A stretch of DNA of 64,000 nt from Lepidodermella squamata (lineage: Eukaryota; Gastrotricha). Positions 1 through 8,281 of this stretch are shown in pieces. Location: contig JBLDXI010000055.1 in assembly GCA_047495785.1 (NCBI GenBank), positions 1,426,001 through 1,490,000 of the forward strand, read 5' to 3'. A program made the position numbers and the translations under genes. Within the stretch, counting starts at the first letter, position 1, and each line of letters starts with the position of its first letter. The notes under the pieces were generated by a model. That model did no database searches, was not told the origin of the DNA, and was given only the letters and a program-made list of their open reading frames with translations.

Positions 1-234
1 ACAATAATAATCGCTGGAAAGCCCTTTTCCAAAAATGGCAATTAATGCTCTTAAGCTCGAGACGTTCCGTTTTTTGGTCGGCGGAAATCCATACGTCCTT
101 TGGCAAGAGGAGATCGTAAACAGCATGAGATGAATGATTGCTATGTTTTTCCAGTTGAAGTAAGTATATAACAGCGTCGATTTCGAACGGACACCATACA
201 AGATTGTCCCAATCTGGTCGAGTCGCTGGAAATG
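1..234 (-). CDS. Partial internal exon of an unrecognised protein
   Basis: Reading the minus strand, a good pyrimidine-rich acceptor ending TTCTCACAG lies just upstream of base 234. From there one frame stays open to the window edge, about 77 codons. The peptide contains TRPDWDNLVWCPFEIDA followed by a stretch with LLLPKDVWISADQKTERLEL. Its composition looks like a real folded protein, but I do not recognise the family. The overlapping reading frame starting near 335 begins with a hydrophobic stretch, but that stretch coincides with the pyrimidine-rich acceptor and I read it as intron. Upstream exons are not identified and the 3' part lies outside the window. Confidence 0.45.
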
Positions 235-679
235 CTGTGAGAATAGATTGGTTGTGGAAAGAATTGCAATAAAAAAATGAAAGCGCTTGCAAACTTTAAA
301 AAATTTATAGCAAAGCCGAGATGAAAAATCAACATTTCAAAATCATCAACACTATATAAAATTATACTTCGATAAAATAATCCACCAGCGTCACAGGAAA
401 TTGTTCCAGCTTATGTTGCTATCGCTTTTACGGCGAAGTTCACAGATAAGACATTATTCATAGTCTTCACACTCTTGTTGTTAACAGCGACAACTTTCAT
501 GTCTCACAGCGGGAATGCGGTTGCCCAACTTTTATCAGCATTATACAAAATGCATAGCTGTTTTGAGAAACCACATCTCTGCTATAGCAAGAGAATTAAT
601 TCTCGTGCTTCATCACTATTTTCTGAGAATTTTACGCTCGTGCGATTCATAAATCATTTTTTAACAATAAATTTCAGAA
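235..679. other. Intergenic/intronic gap before the methyltransferase gene
   Basis: AT-rich sequence. It should hold the 5' part or an intron of the leftward partial gene and the promoter of the rightward methyltransferase gene. A short open frame at 475-729 has no domain and overlaps the methyltransferase start, so I do not call it. The end of the gap, at 655-677, is a pyrimidine/AT stretch ending AATTTCAG right before the next start codon. Confidence 0.5.
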
Positions 680-1819
680 ATGCTCCATCGTTTGAACTTG
701 AAACAAGCTTATGCCTTTCTTTTCCTTAACAGTAGAAGAATAACGTCAATGGCTGACTCCAGTAAATCCACTGGTACAAAGGCTATGCGGAGTGACTACA
801 ACGACAATTCGCAGGTTCAAAATGCCATGGTGGGTATAGCGAAGCGTTTCATCGATTCAGGCATTCAAGCCCACGCCGTTAAGATGGCTGATGACCCGAA
901 TTCTTCGATTACCATCGCCGATTTCGGCTCATCAACAGGTGCGAATAGTAGTGCAGCAATGTCGCTGATTATTGATGGGCTGCGGCGAAAATACGGACCG
1001 GACGCAACCAAATCGGTCACGGTAGTCCACAGTGATTTGGCGAGCAATGACTGGACTGTTACCTTCAATTATCTTCACACGAACCCACAGTCTTATATTA
1101 AAAACTTCCCTGGCACCTACGCGATGGCCTCTGGCGTGAGCTTCTGCCAGCAAATTATGGCGCCGAGATCTCTTCATTTTGGGTTCAGTAACTACGCGCT
1201 GCATTGGTTATCAAAAATACCGGCCAAACTGAAAAATCACGTTTTCTATCCGTTCGGCTCCGAGCAAGAACAAGAAGCATTTAGGAAGCAAGCAGCTGAA
1301 GATTGGAATAATTTCCTTTCGGCTCGGTCACTTGAACTCGTTCCAGGTGGAGTTTTAGTCCTTCATATTTTCAACATGAGGACGGCGAAACCGATCTCAA
1401 ACGACGGTGTTTATCTATCGGCTCTGAAACTAAAAGAACGTGGCTATATTACTGATGAAGAGCTGGAGAACTTTAACGTGCCGGTTTATTACCGCACTAA
1501 GCAGGAGGTCACTGATTTGGCTCAGATGGAGAAATTCGGCCTCGAAATTGTCACTTGCGAGCAACTTCCCCCGACGCCTAATCCCCATTTCGAGGCTTAC
1601 AAAGTGCACAACGATTTGGACGAGTATGCCAAGAAGTTTTCCGAATACCTAGCGGCGGTAACTGATCCTTTATTACATGCTGCACTATTACCTTCGCGGG
1701 ATAAAAAATGGGTTTCCGAAATGCTATGGAATGAATATCGAGCCCTGGTCAAAACGAGACCAGCTGAATTTGGCAGCACAAGCAGCCACATGTTTCTTGT
1801 AATTAGGAAAAAATATTGA
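680..1819 (+). CDS. SABATH-family SAM-dependent carboxyl methyltransferase
   Basis: Single-exon gene of 379 aa. SABATH enzymes move a methyl group from S-adenosylmethionine onto carboxyl groups (or ring nitrogens) of small molecules such as salicylate, jasmonate or farnesoate. Family hallmarks appear in order: YNDNSQVQ near the N terminus, the SAM loop IADFGSSTGANSS, VVHSDLASNDW, SFCQQIMAPRSLHFGFSNYA leading into the HWLS motif, then ELVPGGVLVL and FNVPVYYRTKQEV. Length fits the family (350-390 aa). Two starts are possible. The ATG at 680 gives a basic leader that could be a mitochondrial presequence; the ATG at 749 removes it. An AATTTCAG acceptor-like site sits 2 nt before base 680, so a leader may be spliced there. 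An AATAAA lies at 1839-1844. The substrate is unknown. The family is mainly known from plants, so transfer is possible. Confidence 0.88.
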   Translation: MLHRLNLKQAYAFLFLNSRRITSMADSSKSTGTKAMRSDYNDNSQVQNAMVGIAKRFIDSGIQAHAVKMADDPNSSITIADFGSSTGANSSAAMSLIIDGLRRKYGPDATKSVTVVHSDLASNDWTVTFNYLHTNPQSYIKNFPGTYAMASGVSFCQQIMAPRSLHFGFSNYALHWLSKIPAKLKNHVFYPFGSEQEQEAFRKQAAEDWNNFLSARSLELVPGGVLVLHIFNMRTAKPISNDGVYLSALKLKERGYITDEELENFNVPVYYRTKQEVTDLAQMEKFGLEIVTCEQLPPTPNPHFEAYKVHNDLDEYAKKFSEYLAAVTDPLLHAALLPSRDKKWVSEMLWNEYRALVKTRPAEFGSTSSHMFLVIRKKY

Positions 1820-2357
1820 CTAAATAATGTTGACTTTCAATAAACTTAATAAGCTCATAAATTAGTTATTGTTGGCCAGAAAAATCTGCGAAACCTACCA
1901 GTCTATTTTTTCAGCTTCGAATTAAATGATGAGCAATAAACGGCGTATTATCCAGGCGAATCCTCATTTTTTGTCTTGCAGATGAAGGTGTCAGCAGAAG
2001 GTGTCGGTAAGGTAGCCAACATTCGCCTAATGCAATTTGTTACTCTCAGTGATATACAAGAGTTGAATACAATCTTAAGCCGCCACGGCTGTCAAGGCTC
2101 TAAGTGTCGATAGTAAATTGAACGCGCATGACATTATCCTAAGTCTAATTCATCGCTGATAATCCAACAAGGCTGGTCTATCGCCTGTCTTGGCTGAACT
2201 TTTTCCACGACGACGTAATAGCTGTTGTAAGTTGGAAACAAAAGCACGTTTTCCACCGCAACACTCATCCGTCTCATTGTTGCCAACATTTATTCATCGC
2301 GCTCGAGTCTTTTTATACAGAACTTGTTGCGCTATATACACAAACGTTTTTTGGCAG
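1820..2357. other. Intergenic region between methyltransferase and symporter
   Basis: Contains the poly(A) signal AATAAA at 1839-1844 for the upstream gene and, presumably, the promoter and 5'UTR of the symporter. An open frame runs into the symporter from 2190, but it does not look like protein before the signal peptide at 2358. No RNA gene or repeat seen. Confidence 0.5.
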
Positions 2358-4838
2358 ATGACAACCGTGTCCTGGCGACAATATGTCGCGGTGATTATTT
2401 GCGTGCTATCAGTAGCGATACAGGCAGCAGTTGATATCAAGTGCCCTGCCAAGGTCAACGTTAATCGCAATGCTTCAACTGTCAATCTTCAATGTAACAT
2501 TATATACCGATCCGAGAAGCAGGCCAACAATTCGATCGTTAAACTTCAAATAACGTTAGACAGCTCATCATTAAACGCCTCGATTGTTCGGAATGATTCG
2601 CAACGTACGACATTTTATCCCGACGATTCCGATGGCCGGGTTCAGTTTACTGTTGCTAAGCACGAATCGCAATCAAATATTTTGATTGCCACGGTTTCTT
2701 TCGCAAAATTCGATGCCGATATCGACTATGGGTCCTACAGCTTGACTGTTAGTGATCCTGAACCCGAAGCAGGCGTGGAATCGTACCAGGCAACTATTGT
2801 CGTAGCTGAGGGGCATCCTAAGAAGATTCTGATGTTCGAATGGTGGGATTACGTAATATTATTCGGATCTCTAGCGCTTTACGCCGCAATCGGAGCCTAC
2901 TACACCTGCATCAAATGGCAACGTGTTCCAGAAGGTGGTGACTATATTCTGGGTGATCGGCAAACAAACTGGTTCAACTCAACATTTTCGCTTTACGGAA
3001 CTTTTCTATCCGCATTACCTGTCTTGGGCGGTGCGACTGAAATTTACGTGTATGGAACGCAATATTTGACGGTCTGTTTAGCCTACCCGATCTCGTGCTT
3101 CCTCGCTGTCAACGTAATGCTGCCGATATTTTACAAGCTTAAATTGACTAGCATTCACGAATACTTGGAAGCTCGCTTTTCACGGCTGGTGCGAATGTGC
3201 TGTTCAGGAATTTTCATCATTCAGATGGTTATCTATATGGCCATGGTCATTTACGCCCCGAGTATGGCTTTGGAGCAAGTGATTGGGCTAAACTTTTGGG
3301 TATTCGCGGTACCTGCCTCAATTTGCTGCCTCTTCTATACTTCAATCGCCGGATTAGCTGCAAACAACTGGGTATCAGAAACTCCCAACTGAACCTTGGC
3401 CATGAATATATAATGGTCTAATTATTTTTAGATTGACGTTATCCAAGGTGTGGGTATGTTTGCTGGAATGTTTACAGTGCTTGGAGTGGCATCTTACAAA
3501 GAGGGCGGTTTCAACAATGCCTGGTACAAAGCCCAGTCTGAGAAGCGAATCAGCTTTTTCGAATTCGACCCGGATCCAAGGTATCGAAACTCGTTTTGGA
3601 CAACTGTCATTGGCATGAGTGTGACTTACTTGTATACATATGGAGTGTCGCAAACTCAAGTCGAAGTCGGTCTGATGGCCAAGACCCTGAGAGATGCTCG
3701 AATTGCTGGTTGGCTCAATGTTATTCTTAACATTCTGCTTGTCCTAGTACCCGGGCTGATTGGACTTCTAGCCTCGGCTCGTTATTTGGACTGCGAGCCA
3801 GTAACTGCTGGTCTCCTCAACTCCCCGGCGAAAATTTTAGTTTATTACGTAATGGACGTAGTCGCTGTAGATATTCCTGGTTTAGCTGGATTCTTCGTCG
3901 CATCCCTGTGCTGTTGTGCTCTCAGCGGTCTGTCTTGCGGACTAACCGCTCTTGTTGCAACTACGACGAAAGATTTCGGCATTCATGCTCTGATGAAACG
4001 GAAAAAACTCTCCGCAAATCGAATGGGCCACGTCACTAAATTCATCTCCTCTTTTTACATGATTATTTGTCTAATATTGGTCCTGCCGATTCAAAACTTT
4101 CAGACGACAGTCGAGGCGGTTAACACGCTGTTCGGTGCTCTCGGCGGGCCTGTTTTGGGCGTTTTCATTTGCGGAATGTTCATTCCTTACATCAACGACA
4201 TAGGAGCATTTTCTGGGCTAGTGATTGCTGTTGTTATCACAATCTGGAACGGCATTGGACCTAACGTTGACCCTCTGATTTACGCTGTTCAACCTATGCC
4301 AGCGATTTCTACGTTAGGATGTGACTGGCCTGCGGCCTCTGGAAATTCTACCATTCCAACGCCGACTTTTATTCCGGCGAAATCGGCTGAATTTGACAAG
4401 CTATCAGATCTGCAAAGCTTCTACGCCGTTTCCTATCTGTACCTGTCGATCGTCGGTGTCATAGTTGTTATCATCGTTGGCTTTTTCGTGACAGCCTGCA
4501 CTTCTTGGGGACAGGGTCGAATCTATCGATTTGAGGACCGAAGACTGCTACATTACAGTGTAGCGCGGTTCATGAAAGTCAGAAAGCATCAGTCACAACG
4601 AACAACGCGGGCGCAGGGCGAAGAGGTTTTCAGCATTCATCTATACAAAAGGAAGAAACCCGCTGTTATAAAAGGCGTCAAGTGGTAGGTGCATTACATT
4701 TTCTTACGACCTTTGGTTACACATCTTTTTCATAGGCAACATACCGAGAAAGTTATTCATGCTCACCGTAAAAAAGCGAACATATCGGCTATCAAAGCTT
4801 CAACGCTTAACCGATCATTCACCGATCTGGCAAATTAA
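2358..4838 (+). CDS. SLC5-type sodium:solute symporter with extracellular N-terminal domain
   Basis: Three exons (2358-3371, 3432-4684, 4736-4838) give 789 aa. Residues 1-24 form a signal peptide. Residues 25-155 form an N-glycosylated beta-type domain ending in DYGSYSLTVSD, which resembles an Ig-like strand but lacks the second cysteine. From residue 161 the protein is a sodium:solute symporter of the SMCT/SMVT branch: EWWDYVILFG, YILGDRQTNW, LGGATEIYVYG, LTSIHEYLEARF and WIDVIQGVGMFAGMF across the first splice junction, then further membrane helices to about residue 700. It would couple sodium entry to uptake of a small organic substrate at the plasma membrane. The start is the ATG directly after a TTTTTTGGCAG acceptor-like sequence. 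The C-terminal tail is basic and cytosolic. AATAAA follows at 4944-4949. SLC5 proteins normally lack the first 150 residues. Confidence 0.85.
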
Positions 4839-5144
4839 TTTCGAAGTTCGAATAACTGAACAAGAATGAACTATTTATCTGTTATTCAGCAATAAGGTTT
4901 TCACATCCGCGATGAATTTTTATTTTGATTGATATTAGGTCGAAATAAATGAAAAATCCAGTAATTTTCCTATAGGTATCTGACCATATAGCGAATCGGC
5001 TGATGTGAAGAAAGTCCTAGAGTTGGCATGCCACCATGACGTAAAGCAAGTAAAAACCTGAAATCACAGACACTGTCAAGTTGGATTTAACGAAACAGGA
5101 CCTTAAATTAAAAGGAAACTAAAGCCTTCGAAAGTGCAGTTATA

Positions 5145-5260
5145 CAGGGCGTTCGCGTAATAATACTCTGCTAAAAATAGCTTTGCTACTTTTTGCATTC
5201 ATTTTAGATTTTTTGTAGCTATTTTTAGCTCACCCAGAGTATTATTACGCGAACGCCCTG
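5145..5260. mobile_element. Tc1/mariner-type MITE with TA target duplication
   Basis: A 116-bp non-coding element. Both ends carry the same perfect 26-bp inverted repeat beginning CAGGGCGTTCGCGTAATAAT. A shorter match (CTAAAAATAGCT) follows inside each arm after a small indel. It is flanked by TA at 5143-5144 and 5261-5262, the duplication typical of Tc1/mariner transposases. It has no coding capacity, so it would need a transposase from elsewhere. The near-perfect arms suggest a fairly young copy. It lies between the convergent symporter and first dispanin gene. Confidence 0.85.
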
Positions 5261-5281
5261 TAATTATTTGTAGTCAATCTT

Positions 5282-5791
5282 TCAATTGTGATCGTGGCTC
5301 GCGTGAGAAGTATAGATTACAAAACCAAATAGTCCGATGATGACGAGACCGAAAATCATGGCGATAACTGAAACAATTATAGCGATTTCGAATAGTTGCG
5401 AGGAAGCTCCAGACCGTTTCGACCGTCGTGTTGTTGCCAGGGCTATCGCGGGTAGCGACAAGCACCACATGCCACAAAGCAGGGACAGAATTGACATGAC
5501 GATGGCAATCCATCTAGTTCTTTCCATTTTGGCCTTCTCCTCCTCAGGCAGCACGACATCTTTCATGTGGATTACTAAGGGAGGCTGCCGTATTAATGGC
5601 GGATTATTATTTGGTGATTTGATAATGAGTGGATATTTTGGCAAGTCTTCAATGCTGCCTTGTTCGTCGGCGGATGTTGTGGTCACCTGACTCGAAGCGG
5701 AGCTGTTTTCACCAACTGGACTGAAGCTGTCACTGGCTACGTCATTCAGAAGCTGGGCAGATGAATCTTGCTTCTCTAAAACGTTCAACAT
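5282..5791 (-). CDS. CD225/dispanin-like membrane protein 1
   Basis: Single exon, 169 aa; the start is the ATG at 5791. The N-terminal half is Ser/Thr/Pro-rich and probably cytosolic. The C-terminal half has the two-helix CD225 layout: IVMSILSLLCGMWCLSLPAI, a basic loop TTRRSKRSG, then a second long hydrophobic helix, and a His-rich end. Dispanins include the IFITM antiviral proteins, PRRT and TUSC5; they sit in plasma or endosomal membranes and affect membrane fusion or trafficking. Unlike the other copies here I see no PPxY motif and no intron. It faces the symporter gene tail to tail across the MITE. Confidence 0.7.
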   Translation of the reverse strand: MLNVLEKQDSSAQLLNDVASDSFSPVGENSSASSQVTTTSADEQGSIEDLPKYPLIIKSPNNNPPLIRQPPLVIHMKDVVLPEEEKAKMERTRWIAIVMSILSLLCGMWCLSLPAIALATTRRSKRSGASSQLFEIAIIVSVIAMIFGLVIIGLFGFVIYTSHASHDHN

Positions 5792-6479
5792 TATTACGGA
5801 CAAAATGTCTCTGACTCGATATTATAATAATATCTGAACCACATTTTGTTAGAACTTGCATGAAACCCAAGGCCGATAGTGATTAATTATTTATCTGAAA
5901 ATACCCACTGGAGACGACTTGGCCTAACGTTTATATTGGCAAATGTTGCACGCGCCTCGTCCGCTTGCGAACCCCGCCAGTCAATTTAGCGTGCAGGTAC
6001 TGCCGCTTCGGGCCAAGTCTGGTTTTAGGAAATCGATACAGCAAAAAAATCGATTTAATGACGTGCGCGTAATCTTCGATTCGATTTATATAAATCCAAT
6101 CCTCTTGAATTGAAGATGATGCCGTCAAAAAACGTGTAGGATAATCTTGTACACTCTGATTGAGAGAAGATGAATTTTCATGAATTGCGTAGCAGTAAAA
6201 TGCCACTTCCTGCTAGAGGTAAGCAAGATACTAGCCGTGTCTGAGCGAACGTGATGTTTTTTGATAATTGTTCGCTCTTAGAATTTAGAAAAACAACCAT
6301 TTAGCCATAAAGTGCGAATAAACACAACCTTAATGCTATATAGACTTTTTACTGCAGTTAAAAACCACTCAATTTGTAAAAATTATGTTAAATATGCATT
6401 TTTATTTATACCTATCATGTTTGCCTATTTAAAGTTTAAAGCGATAAAGTTATTCCTTCATTAAAAAATTAGCCCAGCA
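5792..6479. other. Intergenic region between divergent dispanin-like genes
   Basis: About 690 bp separating two divergently transcribed dispanin-like genes, so it should contain both promoters. The right part (6290-6470) is AT-rich. A minus-strand open frame at 5931-6206 begins with GTG and shows no domain; I do not call it. Confidence 0.5.
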
Positions 6480-7361
6480 ATGGATACGTTCCAGTCCAGT
6501 AAATCCTTGTCATTAAGGTTTCTCGTTTGATTTCAAGAATTTGTTGTCCTAATCATTGGTTATTCACGCAGAACCGAGTCGCCGCCGGCTTATGATAGCT
6601 CGAGTTTTCATGATTCAACGAAAGCTGTCGATCTCACGTCACCGGTTTCTCCCGGGTACCCGGCTAGTTACCTGTCAGTTAACACCAGCAGGGCCCAATA
6701 TTTATTTCACGCTGCGACGTGGAATCCTTTCGATTCCTCATTCAACGGCCGGTCAACCGTGTTAATGCGGCATCCTTACTCAAACAACATCTTCATAGCA
6801 CCGCCTCTTTTCAATAGCCACAGCGGTCTTAGCCTACCGAGCATTGCATCACTGATAGCAAATCGGCCTCCAAGCGCAATATCACCATCGATGATGTATG
6901 AAACAGACGTAGTCAACAGGGCGAACGAGAGGAGGGATCAAAATTTCGTCGTCGTGGAACAGCCGTCGCCTCACACATCCATCGGGCAATCTTTGCATGG
7001 AATTCGATCAGTGGCACTAGGGGCGTCATTGGTATCCCTCATCTTTGGCCCAATATGCCTATCGATTCCAGCTATTTTGTGCGCCTATCGTCGACCACCA
7101 GCGGCTAAGTACTCTACGTACCGAGCTTCTATTATTTTGTCTCTTCTTTCAATAATTTTCGGCGTCATTTGGATAACGGCATTGTCTGTCAAAACAGCGG
7201 CTGGTGTCAATTCCGAGTTGATGGCTTTTAATAACTGCAGTATGTTTGGCTTCGATAACTCAACCACTACAGTGCCGAGCAACTGTACTGAAACAACGAA
7301 TTCGAATGCCACTACAGTGCCGAGCAACTCTATTGAAACTACTACTTCGAATGCATCATAG
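6480..7361 (+). CDS. CD225/dispanin-like membrane protein 2, PPxY and mucin-like tail
   Basis: Two exons, 6480-6517 and 6572-7361, give 275 aa. The 54-nt intron is in phase 2 after 12 codons, the same position and phase as in two other dispanin genes of this window. The junction yields RTESPPAYDSSS, so a PPxY motif (a WW-domain ligand) lies at residues 16-19. Helices near residues 175-197 and 211-233 carry the CD225 pattern (ALGASLVSLIFGPICLSIPA, YRRPPAAKYSTYRASIILS). The C-terminal tail has two near-perfect copies of a Thr/Asn/Ser block (TTTVPSNCTETTNSNA and TTVPSNSIETTTSNA) with several N-glycosylation sequons, as expected for an exposed tail. The gene ends only 23 bp from the oppositely oriented dispanin 3. 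Confidence 0.75.
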
Positions 7362-7384
7362 TCCTATGTCAATTTTTCTAAAAC

Positions 7385-7981
7385 TCAAATCTTGTTGAAG
7401 AATTTCAGAACAATAATAACGACGGTTGCATTTGTTAGGATTGAAAGGATTGCTAATGCGATAGCTAAAATATAAGTATTTCGGCTGGCGAGAGGTGGCT
7501 TTCGGCATGCAAAGATCACTGAAGGTATGGCGCAAAAAATCGTTCCCAAGACAACGGAAATAGCAGACAGGGCTATAGCAATATCGCGGCAACGGCTGAA
7601 TTCATGTTGAAAATTATCGCAAGGATTTGTTGCTTTGACTGCCGTAGTTACAATGACATTTTCAGCAGCTAGAATTTGCGAGGTCCCAGGCGAGATGCTA
7701 ACGCCAGTTTCTGGGTGGCAGACCTCTTCACTGAAGTTTAGCTCGGCTCGAAGTGGCTGATGTACGGTCAGGCGGCGAACTGGTAGCACTAGTATTGGTT
7801 CTTCGGCACTCAGAAGGTGCGGTTCATAACGGGATTGCTGGTGATTACTGAAAATGGGGAAAATCTGGAAATACAGATCGATAAGCTCATGAAAGCTGGC
7901 TAACCTTGGATTCGTGACAATTTCTTTTGAGTCGTCGTCCTTATTGCTAATAATCACGGCTGTGTCCGATGTGTCCCCCAT
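7385..7981 (-). CDS. CD225/dispanin-like membrane protein 3
   Basis: Start at the ATG at 7981 (MGDTSDTAVI). I read two exons, 7981-7905 and 7847-7385, giving 179 aa. The 57-nt intron (7848-7904) has good GT and TTTTCAG borders, is a multiple of three and has no stop, so a retained form of 198 aa is possible. The intron is in phase 2, as in the other dispanin genes. C-terminal helices show the CD225 layout (ALSAISVVLGTIFCAIPSVI, CRKPPLASRNTYILAIALA). No PPxY motif is seen. The tail ends with LKFFNKI shortly after the second helix. It lies 300 bp downstream of the NB-ARC gene on the same strand. Confidence 0.68.
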   Translation of the reverse strand: MGDTSDTAVIISNKDDDSKEIVTNPRLASFHELIDLYFQIFPIFSNHQQSRYEPHLLSAEEPILVLPVRRLTVHQPLRAELNFSEEVCHPETGVSISPGTSQILAAENVIVTTAVKATNPCDNFQHEFSRCRDIAIALSAISVVLGTIFCAIPSVIFACRKPPLASRNTYILAIALAILSILTNATVVIIVLKFFNKI

Positions 7982-8281
7982 GATAAAAGAGAGAAATACA
8001 GGAAAAAAAGTAAAAGCTGTAAGGTTGGGTTTATAGCTGTAATATACCTCACTTCGATAAAAACGAGTGTTCTTTATCCATGCTTTACCAAAAGACGGAA
8101 TTCTAAACATATGGTGTGCTAATAAAGTTCCATTTGCGAGATTTGAACAGCTTAGCGACCCATTTTACCAAGTTCTTCATTATTCAGACGGTGCATATGG
8201 TTTTCCTAACTTCCTGCGAATTTTCCTTACAAGGTGATCACTAACTTTAAATTTATAAATATTGAAATCCAACATTGCGCT

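Noticed and set aside
5931-6206. 91-codon minus-strand open frame upstream of dispanin 1
   Set aside because: The first codon is GTG, there is no domain, signal peptide or splice support, and it lies where two promoters are expected.
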